Positions 1 through 12,582 of a DNA stretch of 64,000 nucleotides are shown here, piece after piece. Source of the stretch: Oryzias latipes (taxonomy: Eukaryota; Chordata; Actinopteri; Beloniformes; Adrianichthyidae); assembly GCF_002234675.1 (NCBI RefSeq), contig NC_019859.2:16648311-16712310 (forward strand), read 5' to 3'. The first letter of the stretch is position 1, and the number at the start of each line of letters is the position of its first letter. The notes below the pieces were generated by a model. It was not told the origin of the DNA, did not search any database, and was given only the letters and a program-made list of their open reading frames with translations. Position numbers and translations under genes: made by a program.

Positions 1-317
1 TTAAATGCATATGCTGCTGGACATCCAGCAACAGCAACTGTCACTGCTAAGAAAACAATTGTTGGTGTATGGGTTTGTGTCAGCGCAACAGAGGGAAAAT
101 GTAGAAACAACCCTCAAACCTCAAAAAATGTAATGACAAGACACGTTAAACTGATAAAAAAAAAAATCAGAAATGTGGTATTTGGTAAACATGGCTTTGG
201 TGCAGTTTAGTATTAACTAATAGCATAACATTTGCCACACTAAAGTCATAATTTGTGTCTTAAATCATCTTTACTTTTTGTAGTTGTAAATAGCAAAAAC
301 CAAGACGGTCAACTCAC

Positions 318-3012
318 AAAGAACGATGGAAACTATACTTATTCCAGAAATTCCTACTCCGGTTAAAAACCTCATAGCAACGAACATGGGAAAATTATAT
401 GAGAAAGCACTTGCAAATCCAAAGGTGGTGGTTGCTATGTAGGACACCAGAAGTGTTCTTTTACGGCCAAACCTGTAAACAAAATATACAATATAGGTTA
501 GGACATCAATCATATAAACATCAATGTTTCTGATGAGAATTTTAAAAGCTGCAGGTGGCTTTTATTCCTGTCAGAAAAGTTGTGACAAGATAGTGACTTT
601 TTAGAACAAGGTCTTGTTTTTTATGTCTTTTATTAAAGGTCACTAAACAATTATCTGCCTCAGTCCTACCCTTTCCTCTTAAACATGAATGTTTTCTGTA
701 AGCTCTAACTTCAACATCCAATCCTTCAACTAATAATATCTATGTTCAAACCCTCTCAATTTGGATTGTCTAGTTTCATTTATGAAACATCTTAAGATGA
801 GTCGTCCCCTTATTCTTTCCATCCTCATTACTCACAAAAAACCCTCCACATCTCCAGTTCTGCACTTTTTTTATACCATCTACAGCATTTTCGTACAAAC
901 CTTTTTATTTTTAAGACTTGCTGATGCTCTTTTTGCCACACCTGACATTTACTCATTACAGCCTGCTGTCAAACAAATAAAGTTTCTCCATTGTTGTTTA
1001 ATTTTAAATTGTAATTTGACTCTTGAAAACCAACTCTGAAGGTCAAAGGTCTACTTGTGTATAAGATCTTCCTGATCTTAAAAACGAGGGCTGGGTCAAT
1101 AAAATCGAGTAATCGATCTGAATTGATCCAAGCTTAATAGATCAATAATCGATCCATAAAAGTTGAGATTGATCTTTCATGACTTTCCTTTTCCGGTGAC
1201 CTAACGCTACTCTCATGAGATCAAGCTTTGAAACATTCATGGTGTACAACTGTGAAAACTGCTAGACAGTTTACAAAATACAATCGGAAGGTTGATGCAA
1301 CATTACTAATATACTTTGATGCATCTACAATGTAATTTTAACATTAACAGCAGTACAGTCAAAGTATGCAGGCATGATGCTAACGTATAATGGAATTTCC
1401 CATAGGACAGATAATGCTAACGCTGGGTCGACCTAAAAATAAGTTGCTGACTAAAAGAAGAAGAAAGTGTAATGCTATTGCATGAGCTCCACCTAGTGGT
1501 CAAACTGAAACACCCTCCAGGAGAGGCACAACAATTATTTTTGTAACAATAATTGTTTGGAGCCTTTAAAATGTCAATGATCTGCACATTTTTGTTGGAA
1601 CTTCTACCATGTAACACTGTATGGTGTTAACAATCTCATTGGTTTATTATTTCACTACTAAATCCTACAGTATATGAACTGTATCAGTTTAATATAAATG
1701 TACTCAAAAGATATGTATACATTTATAACGTATTTCTGTAGAAATATGTCTAAATGTGTAATTTCAAAACTGAGTTGAATCGAACAGATCAAAAGAAAAA
1801 GTAAACCAATCAGGCTCTGGTGAATCTTATCAAATCTATTCTGGGAACTATTGGTGAGACCCAACCCTAATGAAACCTGATTGATGGGAGGAGCTTGTTG
1901 TAAGTAAATCAAATAAAGAGCTGCTCCTTATGTGTCCGTTCCGTATTGGCAGCTCCTCAGAAGCTGCTTCCTTCAGATGTGTAGTTTGATATACAAGAAA
2001 AAGAGCAGAAAAGAATTGATCAGCACACCATTTGCCATGACAGTGTGATCCGTCACTTTCACAGGGCTTGGGGTTGAAAGAAAACTTGGTGGAAAACGGA
2101 TGGGGAAAGAGTGAAAAATGAATCATTCATATCAGTCATCATACTGGTAATGCAGTGTCTAAATTAAAAAGTAACTCATAAAAGTTGTGTCAGAGGTTAA
2201 AAATATTAAATTGAAATACTGTTGTTTAGAATTTTTGGTTGCAAAAATGAAATCAATGAGATTTAATCTCTTTGGTGCAAACTGACCTTGAGACATCATT
2301 TTTTTAACTGCGGCATCTATTAGTCCCACATTATTTTGAATAATTGTTAGCAGCTTTAATTGCAGTTTTTGTTTACATATAAATGAATTATTCTAATTTC
2401 TCTTTGTAGAATTAATTTATAATTTCTAGATTTTAAAAATAGTCAAAAACCACATACCTGTCACTGAGATATCCAAAAATTGCTGCTCCAAGCATGACCC
2501 CCATGAAAAAGATGGTAGCTGTAGCTCTGTTCATGCTTTTCTTATCACAAACCAGGTCCCACTGCAGGAAAAACACACACAGAAATCAGAGGAATAAAAA
2601 ATGCTGATCTGGTATGGATTTTATGTCTCACCTGTGAGGCCAGAGTAGATTTGAATGTGGTGTTGTCGTACCACCAGCCATTCGTGCATGGTATTTTGAG
2701 TGGGTCAGTGCTGTTAGTCCCGTTCCAAACAAGATGGTATTGAGGCTCTGCAAACATCTGGCAAGAGTGTGAACTCCCATCCTGCTGAGCGGGAATACTA
2801 ACGACAAGCTTCTCCAGCTCAGATAAATTTCTAAAAAGGTCTCCATCATCCAGAGGGCTGATGTCACAGTGGTGAGAAGGAACAGCTGCAATGAAATTAT
2901 TCAGCAGAAAGTGAAAAGGCAAAGTCATGCGAGGAATTACCAACAGAAGGATTGTCCTAATTTGAAACCTTCCAAATCCGTTAACCTCTGCCAGCACATT
3001 CTCAAACTTCAT
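318..3012 (-). CDS. slc22a7: SLC22A7-like organic anion transporter, copy A (5' part, cut by window edge)
   Basis: First three coding exons of an MFS solute carrier: exon 1 at 2632-3012 (ATG at 3012), exon 2 at 2458-2561, exon 3 at 318-472, all with GT/AG borders. Exon lengths (381, 104, 155) equal those of the complete copy to the right, base for base. Exon 1 encodes the N-terminal helix, the HFLLNNFIAAVP segment and a long extracellular loop with cysteines and N-glycosylation sequons (NGTNST). Exon 2 gives WDLVC and the GYLSDR-FGRK loop typical of sugar/organic-ion MFS carriers. Exon 3 gives the next helices (MRFLTGVGISG). By family knowledge SLC22A7/OAT2 exchanges organic anions, orotate and cGMP-like solutes at the basolateral membrane; substrate here is inferred. 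Later exons lie left of base 1. The 317 bases before the edge show no convincing exon 4, although the equivalent intron in copy B is only 77 bases. Confidence 0.88.
1087..1868. mobile_element. Candidate non-autonomous DNA transposon in intron 2 of copy A
   Basis: Imperfect inverted ends (AGGGCTGGGTC at 1087-1097, GACCCAACCCT at 1858-1868) bound about 780 bases. The left part is rich in ATCGAT/GATC half-palindromes, as in some fish hAT-like elements. No transposase frame is visible. No clear target-site duplication was found, so borders and class are tentative. Confidence 0.35.
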
Positions 3013-3430
3013 CTTGAAGATAAATCCCCAAAAATGACAGAAGGAGGAAAAGAAAAAAATTCAATGAAAGAAGCAACAGCGACGTCTTTCATCCAGATGC
3101 TGCTAAGTGAAAGATTTATTGTGCTCACTCAGCTATATAACAGGAGTCTAGTCTACAAGTTTGTTTTTTTCAATGAGTAACTTGCATTTTGTCTGCAAAA
3201 TGTCAGCTTGCAGCCACCCTGAACAAGATAAAGCAGGATGAGACAGGTGCACCAAACATTAGAATTGACAAAGTTATGATAAAACTGTGTTTTGCAAAGT
3301 CTGAAAACTAATCATTTACTAATGACCTGTTCTTCTAAATACCAATTCTCACTTAAATGCCTCATAAAAAAAAGTAGAGAATTATGCCAATATTGTCTTG
3401 AACTTAATGTTTCTGGTGACCAAAATGCTG

Positions 3431-3638
3431 TAACCCTTGTTCTATCCTAGGCACTTTAACATTGGGAGTTGGGTCATCTAGACCCACTAGACAGTGCTCT
3501 GAACCTTTTTTCTTCAATGATTTGTGATCTTCACTGGTGTCCATGGATTACATGAAATCTTTCCACCTTTATCCACCTTTGTCATGGTAGGGAGAACGCG
3601 TCAATTTAAGGGTGGGGTCATCTAAGATAGCAGGGTTA
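3431..3638 (+). mobile_element. TA-flanked MITE, copy 1
   Basis: Begins TA-ACCCTTGTTCTATCCTAG and ends with the decayed reverse complement GATAGCAGGGT-TA. About 208 bases. The same element recurs at 12385-12582 (same orientation) and 19466-19678 (inverted). All three are flanked by TA, as expected for Tc1/mariner-type mobilisation. Internally they share the phrases GTTGGGTCATCTAGACCC and ACCTTTGTCATGGTAGGG. Confidence 0.85.
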
Positions 3639-4288
3639 AATTAGACATCTTACCCACCATGTTGACTTTTTTTTTTTTTACAATAACTACATATAGTGCT
3701 ACTATTAGCATTATTTTAGTAACTTGTCCTAACTTTATTATTTAAACAATTTTTAAGTGCACGTATCTTATTTAAAATATTGCATAGAACAATGAATCTT
3801 ACTCACTGAGCATTTCAATTATAGCAGTTCAGCTATCTTTTCCCAATATTTATAGTAATATTCTCAATTCAATATTCCCTTTGGTTTTCTGACATTCCAG
3901 TTTTTATTACTCTTTAAAACTTCATATTTTATAAAATTTAACTCTAACTCTTGTGCTCTATGCTGCTCCGACCAGGATTTTGTGAATGCTTTTTTTAAAT
4001 ACATATATATCATGTTTTAGTCAGTTTCTCACCCTGCATATCCTCTTAAATACCTGACAAAAAACAACATTAAATTAATAGTTATTCTTTTACTAATTTT
4101 TTTGAATTCTTATTTGTCTTTTATGTATTTATTTTATGACAATTTATTTTTCAATTCACAAACTAAAAAGTGGAACAAACAAACCTGTCACCGATGAATG
4201 ACCACTGAACACTGAAGCAAGAGATGCCTCCCTGCAGCAAATACAGTCTTTTAGCTCACCAAGAAGAGACACACTTTTAGGTAAATGA

Positions 4289-4294
4289 TTTATT
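4289..4294 (-). other. Candidate polyadenylation signal of SLC22A7 copy B
   Basis: AATAAA on the minus strand, about 70 bases past the stop codon at 4364-4366. Position fits a short 3' UTR. Confidence 0.45.
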
Positions 4295-4363
4295 GGGTTT
4301 AGTCATGATTTTGCCAGGATAAAAAAAAAACAGGATAAAACATGCGTTTTGTATTTCACGAAG

Positions 4364-7300
4364 CTAAGCAGAAAGGGTTGGTAACAGGTCATCGTGCATG
4401 TTTGATTGAATCTCTTCCCTCCTCACAGATTGTTTCCTGCAAATACAGATAAGACAGAGCATGCTGTAACGTGCTGAGAAATGTTACTCTGGGTTATTCT
4501 TTAACAGAAAGCTTCTACAGAGAACAATCCTTTACTGTAGATTAAATATTGGATTGCAGAACTTTTTTCTTGAAAACCGTTTCTCATTTACCTGGTTTTC
4601 TCAATGTCTTCAATGAACTCTGGCAATTGAGCGTCTAATGTTTCAGGCAGGAGTGAAGCAATCACACCTGAGCCGAGAGCCACCGCACAATAAATGCATG
4701 CTGGGAGTAGGTGCCATGCTTCTTCTGATAGAACGACCAGTGGGGAGACGGACACACCCAGGCGTGCCAAAAACGCAGTGTAGCCTAAACCATTCTGTCT
4801 GCAAAAAACAAAAGACAAATGTTGTGATGCCTGCCACATAACAACAAGGTGGGCTTAGTGACATAGTGTCTCACTGACTAACCGTACTACTGTGGGATAG
4901 AGTTCAGTCGTATAAAGGTACATTATTGTGAATGAGGCCTCTGATGTGGATTTTCCGAGAACTCCCACAATGGTACGAATGAGCCATTTTTCTAAAAAGA
5001 AAGTAAGCGCTTATCGCATATTGCTACAAAAATCAGTCAACAGTATCTATTTTAACAGAAAAGTACCTTTAGAAACAAAAATATTGATGAAGAGGAGGAG
5101 ACTAGTGGCCAGAAGGGCTGTGACCTCACAACGCCTTCTTCCAAGTTTTTCTAAAGAGAAATAAACTGCAATCTTCATCGGCATTTCAATTGATGCAAAT
5201 ATAAATTGTGTCAGGTGAGGGTTGAGTCCAAATCCCGAAATATTCAGAGTAATTCCGTAATATGTAAAGGCAACTCCAAACCTAAAAAAGAGAGATGTCA
5301 GTTAAAAACTGATAAACGAATGTCATTGCAGTCTTTTCAAAAAATTAAAAGTTTATTATAATGTTTAAATTAGTGTGTTTTCGCCCATAAATTCAGATCC
5401 AGAATACGTGTTTATTTCTTTTAATTCTGCAAAAAATACCATTTGTATAAACTTAAGTTTGACTTTAATTGAATTGAACTAGAATAAGAGGCCTGCATTT
5501 GACAGCGTTTTAATCCAAAGTGCTTTTCAAAGTTATAATATTCTCATTCATCATTATACTTTTGTTTTTGATGCTTAGTTTTTTATTTTTACAAGAAATA
5601 AGTTCATTCTAAAAGAGATTACTGTAGCATATATGCCACAAACAATCATTTTTAAACATAAAAATGGTCTCTGCATTCCATCATTTTATCACTTTTTTAT
5701 CAAGGTGTGCATATGTGTGTCTGTGTGTGTGAGTGTGTTTGAAGGGGGGGTTGTCGGCACTGTTTGTTTTGTCATCTTGTTTTTAAATTTTATTGTATTT
5801 TATGCACAGCACTTTGAGTGACGTGTTTTTTGTAAAAGTGCTATATAAATGAAGGTTGATTTGATTTGATTTGATTTGATAAATTAATACTTATTAGTTA
5901 TAATAAAAAGATTGTAAATCTCCTTCGATCTTCTGAACCCACTAAATACCTTTTGGGTTCACAGGGTTGCTGGAGCCTCTCCCAGCTACTGTCGGAGTCT
6001 GGATTGACAGTCAGATTGACAGTCTGTCACAGAGCCAACATTTGAAAATATATTTTTTGCAATATTTTAAGCAGTTAAGTAGTTTTGGAGTATTTTGAAA
6101 CTCAAAAAAAGACTCACGGTCCAACCACACACATTTCATACATACCAAACAATCCCTGTGCATATTGCAAGTTTTCTCATGTTTGGTGTTTTGAAAAGGT
6201 CTGCAACAGTGAACTTCTTTCCTTCACGTTCACTTTCCACAGATTCCAGTAATGCCTACAAAAAGGGTGACTGTTAGACTCACAAATCCACATAATTCAT
6301 TGTTCATGTATAGACATACTTCGGGTATGATGGTGGTGAGGCCCTTGGATCCTTTGTTCATCTTAGCACATTTCATCATGTAATACTGAGCAGCTTCTGC
6401 TTTTCCATTTGCTATAAGCCACCTAGCAGACTCTGGAAGCCATCTGAAATTGAAAAAGGGTTATTTCATTTTTTGATGAAGTGTGATTCAGACAAAACAT
6501 TTTTTATTAAAGTAAAGCCTAAGCTTTTACCTCCAAACCATAACAGCCAGAATTAAGGGTGAAGTTGCAGCCAGAATGAGCGTTCTCCACTCATTTATCC
6601 CATAAGCAATCCCTACCAAAAGCCAGTTTCCAAGTGTCCAATCCAAACTAATGATTATACCAGAAAAAGTCCTGTGTTTGGTACTACACCATTCAATATC
6701 TGTGGGGAAACACATTTAATAAAAGCAAAACAAATGATGCAAATATGGATGAATGTGCAATTGTTAGCCTCCTTACTTAAGGCAATAGAGATAATGCTTA
6801 TTCCTGCAAGGGATATCCCAGTGAGAAACCTCATAATGGCAAACATGACAAATGACGTTGAGACTGCACTGAGAATAGCAAAGGTGAGTGAGGACAGATA
6901 GGACACCAGCAGCAGAGGCCGTCGTCCAAACCTGTTCACACAGGGAGTCATGGATTAAGTATGTAAAATATGACTGTCATATGCGACAAATGAAAGTCCA
7001 TTGTTTAGTCAAAATTTAGCTTTAGTGGGAAAAAAAACAAAACTTAAAGATATTTTCTGTTTACATCCAGTGATATTTTTTGATTGAATGACATGATTAC
7101 AAGACCATCAGGGTCCTAAAGGGCTTTACAAAAAAAGAAAGATTAAAAAGAAACTTAACATTAAGCAGATTAAGAAGAAAAAATAAAACAGCATAAAATT
7201 AATAATATTTTTTTTACTCATTTTATTGAATTCTTATCTGTCTTGAATTTCTGGTACCGGACGCAACACAGCCTGTTCCAGTGGTGGTCCCGGATGCACC

Positions 7301-9703
7301 TCAGCCCTTTCCTGTTCCGGTGGTGGCCCTGGACGCACCATAGCCCGACCCGCCTGCCCTCTTGGCTGTGGACTTGACACACTCTGACGACTGGCCTGAC
7401 CTTCCAGCCGACTCCATGCCTGACCCGCCAGCCGACTCCATGTCTGACCTGCCAGCCGACTCCATGTCTGACCTGCCAGCTCGACGACTGGCCCGACCTG
7501 CCAGAGCTCGACGACTGACCGAACCCTGACTTTGCCATGCCAGTCCCAGACTCCATGCCTGACCCATCAGCCAACTACTAGCCTGACCCGCCAGCCAATT
7601 GCTGGCCTGACCCGCTAGCTGATTGTTGACTTGCCCCGCCTGCCTCAGACTTCATGCCTGACCCGGCTGCCCTATGGACTGACGACTCAACTGACCCCGA
7701 TGACTGGCTCAACCCGCTGTCACCCGACTACTGGCCAGACCCGCCTGACTCTGCCACCCCGGCCCTGAACTCTATGCCTGGCCCAACACCGGCTTTGGGC
7801 TCCCTGCCGACACCTGAACCACCAATGCACCTTGACTTGGCCCCGCTAGCCCCAGACTTTATGCCAGACCCGCCTCGTCTGCCTTGCTGGACAGCGCGGC
7901 TTTCCGGCCGTTCAGACCTGCCAAGCCAGACTGCATGGATTCTGTCATGTTTGAGTTCTGTGTCCTGTTTTATTTTGGAAGGTTTCCTGTTTTGTCACGC
8001 TTTTGAGTTTTGACTTCCCTGGTTCCAATCTCCTGATCGTTGTTCCGGCCGTCCTCCGGACCTGCCATGCCAGACTGCATTGCCTTCCGGATGTCCTCCG
8101 GACTTATCGTCTCAGCCTCACTGGTGTGCCCAGCCCAGTCTCCATGGACTCTTGTGCATCAAAGTTCAACCTATGGGCTCCCTCCTCCTTGGGTTGACTT
8201 TTGGAACCTCTGTGCGGTTCCTTGGGGGGGGGTACTGTCATGGTTTGGATGTCTTTGCCTTAGTTTTTGTTTCCTTTTGTTTCTGTCATGTTTGAGTTCT
8301 GTTTTATTTTGGAAGGTTTCCTGTTTTGTCATGCTTTTGAGTTTTGACTTCCCTGGTTCTAATCTCTCCTGATCGTTGTCTTGTCAGTCCGGTCTGTATA
8401 TAAGTCTTGTCTCTGCCTTCTTCTTGTGCTGGTCCATTACTCTCTTTCCTGACTGTCTTCTGCCATGTTTTCGTGTTTAGGTCACAGTCAGTTTAGTTTG
8501 GTTTCCCTGCTCTGCAGCGCTTTTGTTTGAGAATAAACCCCTTGCCCTGGAACCATTTTGGGTCCTTAATGCTCACCAGCCCTCCCTACCTGACACTATG
8601 TTTCCCAAAATTAATATGAGCTAAAGTGTGCATTAGCTTGTAAGTGAAAGCGGAAAAACAAGAGTGCAGAAAACAACAAGTGTTTCTTTTTCTGTTTATA
8701 ATATCCATTTTTAACTACTGCCTCCACACTACAAATACAAACTAGTATAATCAGTATTAGCTACTGTAATAATATTAATTATAATCACAATAAAACTGCT
8801 TTTTATTTCAATTAAAAATAAATAGCTATCTATTACTATTATTATTATGTCATTTCAAAAGTTTAAATGTGTTAAATGGTCACCACCCTTACATTAGTAA
8901 AAACATATTATTTTGTAACTGTTTTCAAAGTTATGTATTAAAAACAAATAAATTGCAGTTTTTAAATATTTGATTTATTTTCTTACTTCACAGTTTTATC
9001 AAACACGTTGGACAGTACTGCACAACTTTTCTCCCTGATGGTTTTAACATTAAAAACTATAGTTCTTCTTAAAACAATGAACACTGGTACTTTAAGATAT
9101 ACATTCTTGCATGCCAGCCTTACCTGTCACTCAGATATCCAAACAGAGGTGCTCCAGTCATAACACCGATGAAGAAAACAGTAGCGGTTGCTTTGTTCAT
9201 CCATTTTTTGTTGCACACCAGATCCCACTGCAAAGAAATCAGAGCCAATGTTTGGATGCACTGCAGTTTTAATTTTAAACCAAATACAAAAGTCCTTGAA
9301 TAAATCAAATTTGTTGATGCACCTCTGTTGCCAAAGTAGACCGAAAGATGCTTTTGTCATAGACCCATCCATTTTGACACTTGACAGGATATGTCTCCTC
9401 GCTGGTGTTTGAGCTGAACAAATACTGGTACTGAGGATTTGTAAACATTAAGCAGGAGCTTGGAGCCCCATCTCGCTCTGTTGGAATGCCAACAATGACT
9501 TTTTGGTTGAAGGTTAAGTTTCCGAATAACCCTCCATCCTCGATACCTCTGATGTCGCAGTGGTGAGGCGGAACAGCTGCGATGAAGTTGCTCAACAGGA
9601 AGTGGCACGGCAGACTAATTCTAGATAACACCTGAATCAAGAAAAGCACAATTTGAAATTTTCCAAATCCATTGATTTCAGAGAGTATGTCATCAAAGTT
9701 CAT
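4364..9703 (-). CDS. slc22a7: SLC22A7-like organic anion transporter, copy B (complete, 10 exons)
   Basis: Ten exons: 9323-9703, 9125-9227 (boundary base 9124 included), 6777-6931, 6531-6699, 6320-6443, 6146-6255, 5067-5281, 4883-4991, 4592-4798, 4364-4436. Lengths 381+104+155+169+124+110+215+109+207+73 = 1647 bases, 548 residues plus stop, the usual SLC22A7 length. Seen in the protein: N-terminal helix, extracellular loop with sequons at N62 and N99, WDLVC, the GYLSDR-FGRR MFS loop, IEWCSTKHRT, PESARW near residue 273, TELYPTVVR before the last helices, and SLLPETLDAQLPEFIEDIEK at the C-terminal cytoplasmic side. The LPETLDAQLPE stretch and overall order match OAT2 rather than OAT1/3 or OCT. 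Family role: basolateral organic anion uptake/exchange. Intron 2 (6932-9123) carries an LTR retroelement remnant; intron 6 carries a LINE/SINE tail. Substrate is inferred. Confidence 0.93.
5640..5880 (+). repeat. 3' tail of a fish LINE/SINE with (TTGAT)n end, in intron 6 of copy B
   Basis: A GT-rich run (5706-5740) is followed by GCACTTTGAGTG, TGTAAAAGTGCTATATAAAT and repeated TTGAT units to 5880. This is the usual 3' signature of common teleost retroposons, ending in a short tandem repeat in place of poly(A). Confidence 0.65.
5925..6000 (-). repeat. Fragment of tRNA-SINE-like repeat
   Basis: The phrase TTTTGGGTTCACAGGGTTGC-TGGAGCCTCTCCCAGC is the reverse of the GCTGGGATAGGCTCCAGC tail seen in SINEs elsewhere in the window (44870s; also 10090-10130). 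Confidence 0.5.
7408..7479. repeat. 24-base minisatellite inside the retroelement
   Basis: Three tandem near-identical units of 24 bases, beginning CCGACTCCATG and ending GCCAG. Diverged units continue on both sides. In frame this encodes an eight-residue repeat. Confidence 0.75.
8236..8595 (+). repeat. Solo-looking 3' LTR, 360 bases
   Basis: Starts TGTCA and ends TGACA, the inverted short ends of an LTR. It contains a TATA box (TATATAA at 8397-8403) and a polyadenylation signal (AATAAA at 8532-8537) in the right order, and sits directly after a G-rich polypurine tract and TAC. Confidence 0.75.
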
Positions 9704-10049
9704 TTTGCTGTGTGTCTCAGGTATCAGGAAATTCTGAATGCTGTGGAAGTCAGAGCAGCTGACCCGACTTTGTGTTAGAAATACACATTTACTTGCACAA
9801 TGTTAATCATTTCAAACCAACATTAAAACAGATTTGTGACTTTACATTGTGGTGAATGCACAGAGGGGGGACTTCAGCATCCTTATTCACTGTCTTGATT
9901 CTTAAGGTAACTTATTTAACCAATTAACATTTCTCTAAAAAATTTAGATTAGTATTTAACTTTTGTTTTGCGAGAGATTCACCAGACATTTCTACATTTA
10001 AAAAAAATTTATATAACACTTAACACGAGCAGAAAAAATGCACATCTGT

Positions 10050-10140
10050 CAATCATTCATTCATTTATCTTCTAATCCTTTTATTCCCTTTCGGGGTCAC
10101 GGGGCTGCCGGAGCCTATCCCGGCCTCATCTGAATGTGAC
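10050..10140 (-). repeat. SINE-like fragment interrupted by the Tc1 element
   Basis: TTCATTCATTCAT followed by TTTCGGGGTCACGGGGCTGC and GGAGCCTATCCCGGC is the reverse complement of the tail of the tRNA-derived SINE type seen at 44683-44945. The Tc1 element begins directly after it at 10146. Confidence 0.55.
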
Positions 10141-10145
10141 ACACA

Positions 10146-11788
<1,643 letters not shown>

Positions 11789-12384
11789 TATGTGACTATA
11801 TTTGTTGTCAGGAGCAGGGGAACCAGGGCCTTTGATGTATCACTAAAATACTTCAAGGAGTCTGAGAAAATGGGAGAAAATAATGAGGGAATCTATGAGT
11901 GAAACTAAACTGTCCAACAGAACATGAAGAAAAAATTCACAAGACATCTGCAAATGTTTAACAATTTAGTTTTATTCAACCACATTTTTTAGGTCACAGC
12001 TGACATAATCTCAAGGTGCAGCACAAGGAATGCAAGAAAGACTTAATAGCATTTAAATGCATTATTATTTACATTAGTATATACACTATATATATATGAT
12101 GACATCAAAATTGTGAAAGTGAAATGTTCTTAAAAGACAATAAAGCCTAGGTATAGATGCTGACCCCTCTTTTCAAGGCGACAAATCAAACCAAATGTCT
12201 ATTGATGATACATGAGGTTGCTGAATGCTAAACACTGCATCTTTGCTGTTACACATTCTTTTTTCTTGGCTTTTTCTCCAAAAGAGGCAACAACTTGTAG
12301 ATTTGATTAAAGCTGTGCCAAAGGTCAGGCAAAGCGTGTGGTGTCTACACAGCTTAGATCAGTTTAAAACCCCAACTTTTAACG

Positions 12385-12582
12385 TAACCCTCGTGCTATC
12401 CTAGGCACTTTAACATTGGGAGTTGGGTCATCTGGACCCCACAAGACTTTTTTGATCTTCAATGATTTGTGATCTTCACTGGTGTCCATAGATCACATCT
12501 CCTCTTCACCTTTTTCCACCTTTGTCATGGTAGGGATAACACGTCAATGTAAGGGTGGGGTCATAGGATAGCACAAGGGTTA
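12385..12582 (+). mobile_element. TA-flanked MITE, copy 2
   Basis: TA-ACCCTCGTGCTATCCTAG at the left and ATAGCACAAGGGT-TA at the right. Same orientation and interior as copy 1 (3431-3638). Confidence 0.88.

Larger units (their letters stand above)
3013..4363. other. Spacer between the two SLC22A7 copies
   Basis: About 1.35 kb separates the 3' end of copy B from the start codon of copy A. It should hold the copy A promoter and 5' UTR, which I cannot place. It contains one inverted-repeat element (3431-3638) and otherwise AT-rich sequence without a credible frame. Confidence 0.7.
7240..8595 (+). mobile_element. 3' part of a Ty3/Gypsy-type LTR retrotransposon in intron 2 of SLC22A7 copy B
   Basis: A GC-rich, proline/aspartate-rich degenerate coding stretch (7240-8010; best frame 7654-8013, rich in MPDP, PDPPD and LAPDFMPDP motifs) leads to a polypurine tract (G run, 8224-8232) and a complete 360-base LTR (8236-8595). 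About 90 bases of LTR-like sequence also occur at 7948-8040, partly duplicating 8282-8370. No 5' LTR, gag, protease, reverse transcriptase or integrase is visible, so this is a 5'-truncated relic. Class is inferred from the LTR and tract; no catalytic domain remains to prove it. Confidence 0.65.

Noticed and set aside
1-75. Minus-strand text reading PTIVFLAVTVAVAG, resembling a membrane helix at the left edge
   Set aside because: Does not align with exon 4 of copy B, where IEWCSTKHRT is expected, and lacks a clear donor inside the window. Could be part of another exon, but cannot be supported.
7218-7574. Long minus-strand frames rich in Gly/Ser/Arg
   Set aside because: Antisense shadow of the 24-base GC-rich tandem repeats in the LTR element.
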